Source: Clostridiales bacterium (GTDB taxonomy: Bacteria > Bacillota > Clostridia > Oscillospirales > Acutalibacteraceae). From it: a DNA stretch of 13,352 bases. This document shows, piece after piece, positions 1-6,727 of the stretch. The notes below the pieces were generated by a model, which saw only the letters and a list, made by a program, of their open reading frames with translations, searched no databases and had not been told where the DNA came from. The first letter of the stretch is position 1. Each line of letters opens with the position of its first letter. A program made the position numbers and the translations under genes. The stretch covers positions 7,951-21,302 of the forward strand of contig DYBQ01000029.1 of assembly GCA_019418545.1 (NCBI GenBank). Direction: 5' to 3'.

Positions 1-2397
1 GCCGTCTTCTGCGGAAACCTCGATATTGCTGACGCCTTCGTTGTAGTTGTGAGTTGCAATTGCGCCGTCGCTTTCGGTTCCGTCTTCGGAAACTGCCTTC
101 AATACCAGCGTCACTTCGCCGGCAGTCTGCTGCATACCGGAAACAACTGCGTCAAAGGAAACGGTGCTGCCAGCTTCTGCCTTCACATTGCCGGGAGTTA
201 CAGTCACATCAGAAATCACAGTGCCGGTGCTGTCAGCAATGGCATCTTCCAAATTCTTGATGTAGAATACTTCGTCATAGGTACCGCCAAGGTAAATTTC
301 CTTGCCGTCCTTTATGGCGTACAGGTTGTACTGCTTAACTTCATCATAATCAGCCATATCCCAGGAAACATACATCTCGCTGGTGTCATAGGCTTTGTCA
401 ATGGTAAAGCCAGTGGGAGTTGCGGGCTTCTGGGCTTCACCGGTAGTGTATGCCAGTTTACCGATATTAATCTGGTAATCTTCGGCTTCGCCGTTAAATA
501 CCAGACCCATAGCAGCAACCTTTCTGCCAGCATAAGCCGACAAATCCACGGTAGAAGTGACCCACTCGTCACTCTTGGCTGCCGAATTAGCAACATCCAG
601 CTTCACAACAGTATCAGTGTCATCTTCAAAAATCAGACCCAGCTGCATAGCAACGTTGTCCTCGGAGCTCTTCTTGAAGGTCAAAGATACCTGTGTATCT
701 TCTGCTACATCCAAATCGGTCTTATACAGGTGCATGAAGTTCTCAGCATCTACTGCACCATAGACCACCAAGGAGGAACCGCCCTGATAGGCGCCCACCA
801 AATCAAAGTCGAAGGAGCCTTCGTTGCCCAGCACGTCTTCCTTGCCGTTGTCATAGTTCTTCTTGTATTCGGGGCCGTAGTCGAAATCAGCATTCAGCTT
901 GGTGCCTTCGGTCTCGAACCACCACTGCCAGGTAGGCAGGATATCCTGAATGATAATGTTGGACCATTCATCACTGTTGGATACCTCGCCGCCAATGCGG
1001 TATTCCAAGCCATGGCCGGTGTTAAAGCTGGTCACAAAAGTGTCGCCATTGATGACAGAACGCTCGGTGATGTAGGCTGCAACACCGTCAAAGTTCTGTT
1101 CTTCACGGGTACCAACACCAATGTCTTCATCCTGCGGATAGGTAGAACGGTCGGCTGTATAGCTGGCCTCAGAGGGGTCCTGGAAGGGGCCCGACCACCA
1201 TCTGCGTTCACGTTCGAAGGTCATCCACTGGAACTCATCCTTCTCACGGCGCATTGCCACGTTGTCATTGGCGCCATTGTCCAAATCCTCGTCCAATCCG
1301 TCATGGACAAACTCGGAGCCCAGAGAGGCAATGGAGTTCATGGGCTGGCCATCTTCGCCGATGTTGTTACGAAGGTCATATCTCTGGCTCCAGCGGTCAC
1401 CGCCTGCCTCGATACCAGCAAACACTACATCCAGTGGGTCAACCCCCAGAGACACCGCATGGTTAGCGGAGCTGGTTAGCATGTTTTTGTTCCACCAGTA
1501 GTTCAGGAAAATAGAATCGGAATACTGCACACCATCCTCTATAACAAAAGGAGAGTTGACAGAGTTGAATTCGTTCTGATAGGTCAGACCGCCGCCATTG
1601 TTGTTGATGGAGTCATACCACTGGATGTACAGGCCTGCATCCCGCATCTGCTTCATGAAGCCTTTATACAGCTCTACGTCGCCGGCAGGAATGGACTCTT
1701 CCTGATTGATAAACCATCCGTCAAAGCCGTAGTACTCGCACAACTCAATCAGCTTTTCTGCATAGGGGAAGTTTCCATCCTCATCCTGAGTCAGGAATAC
1801 GGTGTGCTTCAATCCAGTACGGGGCAGGAAGATGCAGCCGATGGAAAGAACGCCATTTTTATGAGCTGCATTGGTATAGCCCGGGTTCGGCATGTTTACC
1901 AGACCAAACTCAAACTTCCGATACTGCCATGCATCACTGACACCGCGCTCGTCCTCATACATTTCTTCCGGCACTTCTTCGGTCGGCATTCCATGCCAGG
2001 AGCCATAATAGTCGGTATACTGCCAGAAGTTGAACAGATACTGGCTAAACTCGTTGGTATAAGGATAGCTGTCAAAGAATGCATTTCCATAGTCACCTGC
2101 CAGCGTAAACCACTGGGTTTCCGGGCTCAACTCCGGATTAGCCTGGGTTGCTGCCAGGGCTGCATTGCGGTCCTGCAGGGGAATCCGGGCTCTCAGATAC
2201 TCGCTGTACGGGTCTGTTTCAGGGCTCCAGTCCAGGAAATCTTCAGCGCGATAACCATGCTGATAGGGCTGGTTTTCTCCGCGGGCACTTTCTCCCAAAT
2301 AGGGAAGCGTGTCACTGGCAAGTGCAATTGGCATGGAGCTCGCCGTGATTGCCAGTGCCAGAAAGGCCGCCAGAACTTTTTTGGCTGTTTTCTTCAT
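1..2397 (-). CDS. Secreted GH85 endo-beta-N-acetylglucosaminidase, C-terminus cut by window edge
   Basis: An open frame with no stop runs from ATG at 2397 to base 1 (799 codons, incomplete). It starts with a signal peptide (MKKTAKKVLAAFLALA, Ala-rich, ending near residue 27). The catalytic part (about residues 60-430) contains the GH85 hallmark FDGWFINQEES, with N231 and E233 in the positions of the family's oxazoline-stabilising Asn and acid/base Glu. An upstream block resembling other GH85 enzymes reads GLVNMPNPGYTNAAHKNGV. A jelly-roll-like beta domain (about 500-640), an FN3-like domain (from about 658) and a bacterial Ig-like domain (from about 727) follow. Family members cleave the chitobiose core of N-glycans outside the cell, releasing glycans from glycoproteins. 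The start is supported by an AGGAGG site just upstream. Gene name (Endo-D/Endo-A like) is not assignable from sequence alone; the family call is firm. Confidence 0.92.
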   Translation of the reverse strand, partial: MKKTAKKVLAAFLALAITASSMPIALASDTLPYLGESARGENQPYQHGYRAEDFLDWSPETDPYSEYLRARIPLQDRNAALAATQANPELSPETQWFTLAGDYGNAFFDSYPYTNEFSQYLFNFWQYTDYYGSWHGMPTEEVPEEMYEDERGVSDAWQYRKFEFGLVNMPNPGYTNAAHKNGVLSIGCIFLPRTGLKHTVFLTQDEDGNFPYAEKLIELCEYYGFDGWFINQEESIPAGDVELYKGFMKQMRDAGLYIQWYDSINNNGGGLTYQNEFNSVNSPFVIEDGVQYSDSIFLNYWWNKNMLTSSANHAVSLGVDPLDVVFAGIEAGGDRWSQRYDLRNNIGEDGQPMNSIASLGSEFVHDGLDEDLDNGANDNVAMRREKDEFQWMTFERERRWWSGPFQDPSEASYTADRSTYPQDEDIGVGTREEQNFDGVAAYITERSVINGDTFVTSFNTGHGLEYRIGGEVSNSDEWSNIIIQDILPTWQWWFETEGTKLNADFDYGPEYKKNYDNGKEDVLGNEGSFDFDLVGAYQGGSSLVVYGAVDAENFMHLYKTDLDVAEDTQVSLTFKKSSEDNVAMQLGLIFEDDTDTVVKLDVANSAAKSDEWVTSTVDLSAYAGRKVAAMGLVFNGEAEDYQINIGKLAYTTGEAQKPATPTGFTIDKAYDTSEMYVSWDMADYDEVKQYNLYAIKDGKEIYLGGTYDEVFYIKNLEDAIADSTGTVISDVTVTPGNVKAEAGSTVSFDAVVSGMQQTAGEVTLVLKAVSEDGTESDGAIATHNYNEGVSNIEVSAEDG

Positions 2398-2401
2398 TGC
2401 T

Positions 2402-2410
2402 TTGCCTCCT
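2402..2410 (-). promoter_or_regulatory. Ribosome binding site of the GH85 gene
   Basis: Read on the minus strand this is AAGGAGGCA, a near-perfect Shine-Dalgarno sequence ending about 7 bases before ATG at 2397. It fixes the start codon. Confidence 0.85.
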
Positions 2411-2448
2411 TACAAATTAAAACTTTTGACACATGCTCCAGAAAACCG

Positions 2449-2496
2449 GTCAATCGTTTACAATTTGATTATAAAAAATACACACACTTGTAACCA
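2449..2496 (-). promoter_or_regulatory. Candidate promoter with cre-like site for the GH85 gene
   Basis: On the minus strand a TATAAT -10 hexamer lies at 2468-2473, in an otherwise AT-rich stretch about 70 bases before the start codon. The -35 is poor: TGGTTA at 17 bases spacing is the best I see. Directly at the expected transcription start is TGTAAACGATTGAC (2449-2462). It matches the first 12 positions of the CcpA cre consensus TGNAARCGNWWNCA but misses the last two. Catabolite repression of a glycosidase would be sensible. The cre call is tentative; the -10 is fairly secure. Confidence 0.45.
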
Positions 2497-2497
2497 T

Positions 2498-2794
2498 ATC
2501 AAAAACTTTAGTTTTCTTCATAAAAAAGTTATATTTCCGTAAAAACACAACATATTTTATATGGATTACAGGATTTTTATGGACATTCATTGCAAAAAAA
2601 CGACATTTATTGCAGCCTGTTTTTCTCTATCCATTGAGATAATTTTCGTTTTTAATGATAGTAATGATATGTATTGCGATTCTCTAAATGATTTTATCTG
2701 TATTTTTATACATAGAATCGAGAGGTTATCGACTCAAGTAAGACAACAAATATCTGAATAACAGTATCACAAAATTGGTTTCTTAATTAAATTT
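2498..2794. other. AT-rich intergenic stretch without a recognisable gene
   Basis: About 300 bases between the GH85 promoter and the spo0A terminator. It is very AT-rich and has poly-A/T runs. A 66-codon frame at 2561-2761 (plus) has no ribosome binding site and no protein-like composition, so I do not call it. I see no RNA gene, repeat array or further operator that I could support here. Confidence 0.6.
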
Positions 2795-2836
2795 AAAATC
2801 GCCTTTCACAGGATAATTCCTGCAAAAGGCGATTTT
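2795..2836 (-). terminator. Rho-independent terminator downstream of spo0A
   Basis: A perfect 12-bp inverted repeat (AAAATCGCCTTT at 2795-2806 with AAAGGCGATTTT at 2825-2836) encloses an inner CAGGA-TAAT-TCCTG hairpin. On the minus strand it continues into TTTTAAATTTAATT, which serves as the U-rich tail. It lies about 130 bases beyond the spo0A stop codon. The symmetry means it could also stop transcription in the other direction. Confidence 0.75.
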
Positions 2837-2968
2837 GGGAAACAAAACCATTATGTTGATATCTTCCTCTATCATGTATTTTCAACTCCCCCGCTTCTTG
2901 AACGGTTTACCTGAGAGAGCTTCGTGATTTTTTCAAAATTTCTGCTGTGCATGATTCCTGCAAAAGCT

Positions 2969-3718
2969 TTAGCCAACACTTCTCATTTCCAAACGAAGCT
3001 TATCAGAAATCATAGCAATAAATTCCGAATTAGTAGGTTTTCCGCGGGTGTTGTGGATTGTATACCCAAAATAAGAGTTTAGGACATCCACATCTCCCCT
3101 GTCCCAAGCTACTTCAATCGCATGACGGATTGCACGTTCCACCCGGGAACTGGTAGTGGTATAAATTTTGGCAACGCCCGGATACAGCTGCTTGGTAACT
3201 GCATTGATAATGCCCGGGTCCTCCACTGCCATGCGGATGGCATCCCGAAGATAGTGATACCCCTTAATATGGGCAGGGACTCCTATTTGATGCAGGATTT
3301 CCGTGATGCGGACTTCCAACGGCATTTTGGGGCTTTCCTCCTGCCGGTTCAGCAGCTGTACCATACGCCGGGCTGTTTCCGCAATATCCAGCGGCATCAA
3401 TGCAAAATAGGATGCTCCTGCACTCATGACTTCCCGCTCCAACACCGAATTGGTATAACCGGAAACAATCACAAACAGAGGCCCCTCCTCCTCATGGTCC
3501 CGATGGAGCGCATGCATCACGCCAATGGCATCCAGACGCGGCATAAACAGCTCCATCATCACCAAATCAGGCGCGCTGTCCTGCACTGCATCCAGAACGG
3601 CCATTCCATCTCTGGCTGCCAAAAACGGAGAAGCACCCAAACGGCTTAGTTCTTCCGCCATTTTGAGAGCCCATTCGTCAGAGTCTCCCGCAATCAGAAT
3701 TTTTAACGGTTTATTCAT
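2969..3718 (-). CDS. spo0A: Sporulation master regulator Spo0A with a divergent receiver domain
   Basis: 249 residues from ATG at 3718. Upstream TTG at 3739 is possible but the ATG has GGGGGT 9 bases before it and gives the usual Spo0A N-terminus. Residues 1-123 are a CheY-like receiver; 134-249 are the Spo0A effector domain, almost fully conserved: GVPAHIKGY, LYPGVAKIY, the recognition helix SSRVERAIRHAIEVAW (190-205) and KPTNSEFIAM. Spo0A binds TTGTCGAA boxes and starts sporulation when phosphorylated. Here the receiver is altered. The phospho-acceptor Asp56 is Glu (MMELFMP, codon GAG). The invariant Lys is Met108 (FALMPLD). The Thr is Ser86, and only one of the two N-terminal acidic residues remains (AGDS). 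It follows spoIVB in the same direction, the standard Clostridia/Bacilli order, and has its own promoter. Identity is certain; its mode of activation is not. Confidence 0.97.
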   Translation of the reverse strand: MNKPLKILIAGDSDEWALKMAEELSRLGASPFLAARDGMAVLDAVQDSAPDLVMMELFMPRLDAIGVMHALHRDHEEEGPLFVIVSGYTNSVLEREVMSAGASYFALMPLDIAETARRMVQLLNRQEESPKMPLEVRITEILHQIGVPAHIKGYHYLRDAIRMAVEDPGIINAVTKQLYPGVAKIYTTTSSRVERAIRHAIEVAWDRGDVDVLNSYFGYTIHNTRGKPTNSEFIAMISDKLRLEMRSVG

Positions 3719-3754
3719 AGAAGCTACCCCCAGATTCAAATATTGTTCATGGTT

Positions 3755-3783
3755 ATATTACCATATTATGGCAAAGATGGCAA
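3755..3783 (-). promoter_or_regulatory. sigma-A type promoter of spo0A
   Basis: On the minus strand TTGCCA (3778-3783) and TAATAT (3755-3760) are separated by 17 bases, with an extended -10 TGG just before TAATAT. Transcription would start near 3748, leaving a leader of about 30 bases before the ATG at 3718. I see no exact Spo0A box (TTGTCGAA) in the gap to spoIVB. Confidence 0.65.
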
Positions 3784-3901
3784 TAGCTTTTTCTAAAATT
3801 TCTTTTTGCTTTTCAAGTTTTCGTGTTTTCGAGCTTTTATGTCAAAAACCGTGACCAAAAAATTTGTTCGATTTTTTCATAATACGCTATATTTTTATGT
3901 A

Positions 3902-3931
3902 TCTGGCCAGTTGTCAAAACAACCAGCCAGA
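3902..3931 (-). terminator. Hairpin downstream of spoIVB, possible weak terminator
   Basis: TCTGGC-CA-GTTGT, loop CAAA, ACAAC-CA-GCCAGA: 11 paired bases interrupted by a symmetric 2x2 CA/CA mismatch. It lies 31 bases beyond the spoIVB stop. No clear U-run follows on either strand, so it may be an mRNA 3' stabiliser or a partial terminator between spoIVB and spo0A rather than a full stop. Confidence 0.4.
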
Positions 3932-3961
3932 TTGATTCTCAGCCGATACTCAAAAATCCCG

Positions 3962-5227
3962 CTATGCTGCGTTTGTTTCTTCCTGCTGGGAATAACGCCA
4001 CATGGTTTCTGTGAAAATACCATAGCCTTTTTGAGGATTGTTTACTAGTACATGGGTGACAGCACCTGCTAACCGATTATCCTGGATAATCGGGCTTCCG
4101 CTGAGTCCTTGCACGATTCCTCCGGTGCGCTCCAACAAATGGGAATCTGTTACCTTAATTACCAAATTTTTGGTTATTTTGTTTTCGTCATAGTTGACGG
4201 ATTCAATCTCAATATCATAATATTGCGGCCCCTGGCCATCAATGGTTGCCAAAATTTGCGCCTTTCCGGCGTGAACCTGCTGCTTCATGGCAATAGGCAG
4301 GGTTTCTCCTTGTTGTGGAGACTGATATAAGGTACCATATACACCGGTTTCCGTATTGGCGCTCATTTCACCAATAGCCGCATCGCTGGAAAAATATCCC
4401 TGGAGCTCACCGGCCGCGCCTCTTTGTCCGGGCACAATCCCGCTAATGGCCACCGGCAAAATCTCCCCGGAGCCAAGAGGCATCAATTCATTGGTATCCA
4501 CATCACAAATCCCATGTCCAAGTCCGCCAAAGCGTCCGCTTTCAGGCTCATAAAATGTGAGAGTACCAATTCCGGCAGTACTGTCCCGTACCCAAAGGCC
4601 GCCTTTGTACAGGCCGTCTATTTCGCTGTATACGGGCGTGAGTACAGCCGTAAATTCTTTTCCGCCCCGCTGCGCCTCAATGGTCACAGGCTTTCCGCCG
4701 CTGGCTTCAAAAATGTCTGCTAACTGGCTGTTTTCACACACTTCCTTACCACCGGCCTGATAAATCACATCCCCAACCTGTAAACCGGCCTGTGCAGCGG
4801 GATTAACGCTTTCCCCATTACCGGTAATATCTGCGGTTCCAACAATTACTACACCTTTGGCTTCCATTTTAATTCCAAAAGGGCTGCCGCACACAACAAC
4901 CTCAGGGGTTTCTTCCTGACTAACAGAAATGGATTTTACAGGGATAACTCCCAAAAGGCTGATTTCTGCTTTGGAAGGGCTTTCTCCAGAAGACGATGCT
5001 GCGCGCACGGAACCAGCACCGGTTTGTGTCACCTGATACCATCCGCTGTCGAGAGACAGCTTGGCAGTATCCGTAATTGTCAGCGAATTGGGAGACATTT
5101 TCCAGGCTGCAGCACCGGCAACTCCCGCCGCCAGACACACTGCCGCTGCTGCGGCCGCAGTCCAACGAAAAAATCTGCAAAAAAATGGCGGCTTCCGACC
5201 GGAGCCAGAAGCCCGATGCTCATTCAT
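3962..5227 (-). CDS. spoIVB: SpoIVB stage IV sporulation serine peptidase (PDZ plus S55 peptidase)
   Basis: 421 residues from ATG at 5227, which has GGAGG 8 bases upstream. A GTG at 5236 in the same frame overlaps that site and is rejected as start. Order: basic N-terminus, a membrane segment (about 22-41, Ala-rich), a PDZ domain (about 112-198, including AAQAGLQVGDVIYQAGGKEV), then the S55 peptidase domain. Catalytic residues match the known family triad: His238 in GGLGHGICD, Asp361 in VTDSHLLERTGG, and Ser376 in IVQGLSGSPIIQ. In Bacillus this forespore-secreted protease triggers pro-sigma-K processing by cleaving SpoIVFA. It stands directly upstream of spo0A. All catalytic residues are intact, so sporulation capacity is plausible despite the unusual Spo0A. 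In Bacillus the gene uses sigma-G/F; I could not identify such a promoter with confidence. Confidence 0.96.
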   Translation of the reverse strand: MNEHRASGSGRKPPFFCRFFRWTAAAAAAVCLAAGVAGAAAWKMSPNSLTITDTAKLSLDSGWYQVTQTGAGSVRAASSSGESPSKAEISLLGVIPVKSISVSQEETPEVVVCGSPFGIKMEAKGVVIVGTADITGNGESVNPAAQAGLQVGDVIYQAGGKEVCENSQLADIFEASGGKPVTIEAQRGGKEFTAVLTPVYSEIDGLYKGGLWVRDSTAGIGTLTFYEPESGRFGGLGHGICDVDTNELMPLGSGEILPVAISGIVPGQRGAAGELQGYFSSDAAIGEMSANTETGVYGTLYQSPQQGETLPIAMKQQVHAGKAQILATIDGQGPQYYDIEIESVNYDENKITKNLVIKVTDSHLLERTGGIVQGLSGSPIIQDNRLAGAVTHVLVNNPQKGYGIFTETMWRYSQQEETNAA

Positions 5228-5235
5228 TTTTTTCA

Positions 5236-5242
5236 CCTCCCA
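5236..5242 (-). promoter_or_regulatory. Ribosome binding site of spoIVB
   Basis: Minus strand GGGAGGT, 8 bases before ATG 5227. It decides for that ATG over the in-frame GTG at 5236, which lies inside it. Confidence 0.75.
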
Positions 5243-5261
5243 TTGTACTTTTCCACAAGTT

Positions 5262-5269
5262 TTGTCGAA
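5262..5269 (+). promoter_or_regulatory. Putative Spo0A box upstream of spoIVB
   Basis: TTGTCGAA is a perfect match to the established 0A-box consensus, 35 bases upstream of the spoIVB start codon. Reading by eye I found only two TGTCGAA heptamers in the whole window, both in this intergenic region. A 7-mer like this is expected about 1-2 times per 13 kb by chance, so position rather than mere presence is the argument. Confidence 0.5.
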
Positions 5270-5309
5270 TATTTTTCCAATTTTAAAAGGAAAACCGGAA
5301 AAAAAGGAA

Positions 5310-5423
5310 ATAAAAAAGCCGTCTCCAACTGGGCTGGAAACGGCTGGATAGTTTGTCTGCCGGAATCACCCCGGGAATGATTCCGGGCAGTAAGTACGAT
5401 GCAGCCCAACAGGCCGCAAGAGA
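5310..5423 (-). ncRNA. Candidate structured small RNA or leader RNA upstream of spoIVB
   Basis: About 114 nt bounded by a promoter and an intrinsic terminator, with no credible protein in it. Three hairpins follow in order. P1 (5401-5417) pairs GCGGCC with GGCUGC around UGUUG. P2 (5357-5390) pairs CUGCC with GGCAG and GGAAUCA with UGAUUCC, with one bulged C and a UUCCCGGGG loop. P3 (5317-5345) is the terminator. It matches no family I recognise: no SRP, 6S or tmRNA hallmarks. The 3' strand of P1 (UUGGGCUG) can instead pair with CAGCCCAG in P3, so a switch between termination and read-through into spoIVB, whose start lies 83 bases beyond, is an alternative to a free-standing sRNA. Confidence 0.5.
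5311..5345 (-). terminator. Rho-independent terminator of the candidate small RNA
   Basis: On the minus strand AGCCGTTTCCA pairs with TGGAGACGGCT (one A-C mismatch in 11) across a 7-base loop and is followed by TTTTTTA and further T-rich sequence. It points away from lrgA and toward spoIVB, yet no coding gene lies upstream of it on this strand. That is what reveals a transcript here. Confidence 0.8.
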
Positions 5424-5429
5424 TAGTGT

Positions 5430-5458
5430 ATCATATTCTTTTAAAAAAACATGTCGAA
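5430..5458 (-). promoter_or_regulatory. Promoter of the candidate small RNA, overlapping a Spo0A box
   Basis: Minus strand TCGACA (5452-5457) and TATGAT (5430-5435) are 16 bases apart, a reasonable sigma-A promoter with start near 5423. The -35 lies inside TTCGACA (complement of TGTCGAA, 5452-5458), the core of a Spo0A box. Overlap of an 0A box with the -35 is a known arrangement in Spo0A-controlled Bacillus promoters. The -35 consensus itself resembles the box, so chance overlap is possible. Confidence 0.5.
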
Positions 5459-5545
5459 GGCTGAAATGTTGTGAATTCGTCCATTGCTTTTTGAAAAAAT
5501 AGGAGAATAACCTGCATTTTGAGCGATGACCCTGTGAAAAGAACA

Positions 5546-5554
5546 TGGTATAAT
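5546..5554 (+). promoter_or_regulatory. Extended -10 promoter of lrgAB
   Basis: TGGTATAAT with perfect TATAAT (5549-5554) and the TGn extension. The -35 is weak (TGACCC at 5527-5532, spacing 16). Transcription would begin near 5561, giving a leader of about 50 bases. Confidence 0.6.
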
Positions 5555-5608
5555 CATAGATAAGCCTTATGGCTGCGCGCAATTTTTGACAGAAAGACGT
5601 GAATTCCC

Positions 5609-5989
5609 ATGAAAATTATCCTTCAAATCGGCCTTGTGCTGGGCATCTGCCTTTTGGGAGAAGGGGTTTCCCTTTTGCTTCCCATCCCCTTTCCCGGCAG
5701 CGTACTTGCTATGATATTTTTGTTTATCCTACTGCTTTCCGGCCTTCTGCGTCCAGAGCATATCAAGGAAAAATCAGATTTCCTTTTAAAAAACATGGCC
5801 TTTTTCTTCATTCCTGCCGGTGTGGGGATTATGGAATATGCCGATGAGCTGCTGCCCTATCTTCTCCCCTTGCTGCTCATTTGTGTCATTACAACGATTC
5901 TAACCTTTGCAGCTTCCGCTCTAACAGCCAAGCTAATCATTTTTTTACAAGAAAAAAAGCATGCCGGGCAGCAAAAGGAGGAGATGTAA
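5609..5989 (+). CDS. lrgA: LrgA/CidA-family small membrane protein
   Basis: 126 residues, the usual size for the family, with four hydrophobic segments (about 4-24, 27-47, 61-77, 82-112) and a basic C-terminal tail. The family signatures IPFPGSVLAM (about 26-35) and FFIPAGVGIMEY (about 66-77) are present. Members form oligomeric membrane proteins. They are described as holin/antiholin-like in Staphylococcus, and in B. subtilis (PftA) as half of a pyruvate facilitator. Which applies here cannot be told from sequence. The Shine-Dalgarno is weak (GAAAGA), unlike that of lrgB. It forms an operon with lrgB with no gap. No lytSR-type regulator is in the window. Confidence 0.9.
   Translation: MKIILQIGLVLGICLLGEGVSLLLPIPFPGSVLAMIFLFILLLSGLLRPEHIKEKSDFLLKNMAFFFIPAGVGIMEYADELLPYLLPLLLICVITTILTFAASALTAKLIIFLQEKKHAGQQKEEM
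5975..5983 (+). promoter_or_regulatory. Ribosome binding site of lrgB inside the end of lrgA
   Basis: AAGGAGGAG ends a few bases before the lrgB ATG at 5990 and lies within the last lrgA codons, so the two genes are probably translationally coupled. Confidence 0.75.
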
Positions 5990-6670
5990 ATGGACGCTAT
6001 TACTTCTTCCCCCCTGTTTGGGATTGTCCTGTGCATTTTTACCTTTGAGCTGGGTGTATGGCTCAGCCGGAAGCTGAAAACGCCTTTATGCAATCCATTG
6101 CTGATTGCCATTGCCCTGATTATCGTCATTTTACAGGCATTCCACATTCCTCTCGAAAACTTTATGGCAGGCGGAGATGTGATTTCGCTGTTCCTGGCTC
6201 CGGCTACCGCAGTCTTGGCCCTATCGGTATACAGCCAGCTAAATGTGCTTAAAAAGCATTTCCTTCCTGTATTGTGCGGGTGTCTGGCTGGCTCCATTGT
6301 GTCTATGGTCAGCGCGGGAGGGCTGTGCATGGCTTTCGGCCTGGATGAAAAGCTAACCGCCGCCATGATTCCCAAATCCGTTACCACGCCCATTGCCATG
6401 GAAATTTCCCGCCAGCATGGCGGATTGGTGGCCGTTACCGTTGCCGCTGTTATTTTTACCGGAATTTTAGGCGCGATTCTGTCGCCCCTGCTCATAAAAA
6501 TTTTTCGGATTTCCCACCCGGTTGCCCAGGGCGTTGGGATTGGAACCAGCAGCCATGCAGTGGGCACGACCAAAGCTGTGGAGCTTGGCGAAATCCAGGG
6601 CGCCATGAGTGGGATTTCCATTGGAGTCAGTGGGATTCTCACCGTTTTGCTTTCGCTGCTCCTGCCCTGA
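5990..6670 (+). CDS. lrgB: LrgB/CidB-family membrane protein
   Basis: 226 residues, typical family length, almost entirely hydrophobic with about seven membrane segments. Conserved family blocks are seen: CNPLLIAI near residue 33, the IPKSVTTPIAMEIS block (about 126-139) and GIGTSSHAVGTTKA (about 182-195). The start codon immediately follows the lrgA stop, giving a tight two-gene operon. LrgB works with LrgA as a membrane transport or lysis-control complex; the plant homologue exports glycolate/glycerate and the B. subtilis pair (PftAB) moves pyruvate. I favour a metabolite-transport role as inference only. Confidence 0.92.
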   Translation: MDAITSSPLFGIVLCIFTFELGVWLSRKLKTPLCNPLLIAIALIIVILQAFHIPLENFMAGGDVISLFLAPATAVLALSVYSQLNVLKKHFLPVLCGCLAGSIVSMVSAGGLCMAFGLDEKLTAAMIPKSVTTPIAMEISRQHGGLVAVTVAAVIFTGILGAILSPLLIKIFRISHPVAQGVGIGTSSHAVGTTKAVELGEIQGAMSGISIGVSGILTVLLSLLLP

Positions 6671-6700
6671 AGAAGGCGGGGCTTTCCAGGGCTTTTTCTT
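6664..6700 (+). terminator. Probable terminator of lrgAB
   Basis: GCCCTG (6664-6669) pairs with CAGGGC (6687-6692) and is followed at once by TTTTTCTT. The left arm overlaps the lrgB stop codon. The loop is large and only partly structured, so this is a moderate call. Confidence 0.5.
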
Positions 6701-6718
6701 CCCACTATCGACAAGGTA

Positions 6719-6727
6719 TGGTATAAT
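6719..6727 (+). promoter_or_regulatory. Extended -10 promoter of the dnaD-like/dnaC operon
   Basis: TGGTATAAT with perfect TATAAT (6722-6727), 97 bases before the first gene. No good -35 is visible at 16-18 bases. A perfect 6-bp hairpin, GTCAGG-ATTTA-CCTGAC (6763-6779), lies in the leader without a T-run. Confidence 0.55.

Noticed and set aside
49..1479. Long 476-codon open frame on the plus strand, opposite the GH85 gene
   Set aside because: It is the antisense shadow of the GH85 coding frame. It has no ribosome binding site or recognisable domain, while the minus-strand frame carries a signal peptide and the full GH85 motif.
2561..2761. 66-codon frame in the AT-rich gap
   Set aside because: No ribosome binding site, composition of random AT-rich sequence, no similarity I recognise.
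2816..2966. 13-bp direct repeat ATTCCTGCAAAAG at 2816-2828 and 2954-2966
   Set aside because: One copy is part of the terminator hairpin and the other overlaps the 3' edge of the spo0A region. There are only two copies and no boundary features, so no mobile-element interpretation is supported.
5228..5280. Possible sigma-E or sigma-A promoter directly before spoIVB (AAATATT and TACAAT on the minus strand)
   Set aside because: Spacing (18 bases) does not fit sigma-E, and a sigma-A start from TACAAT would fall inside the ribosome binding site.
5283..5582. 99-codon minus-strand frame upstream of spoIVB
   Set aside because: It runs through the candidate RNA and its terminator, has no ribosome binding site and does not look like a protein. 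The RNA explanation fits better.
5857..6714. 285-codon minus-strand frame opposite lrgAB
   Set aside because: Shadow of lrgA/lrgB, rich in Ser/Arg/Pro with no domain; the plus-strand frames are clear family members.
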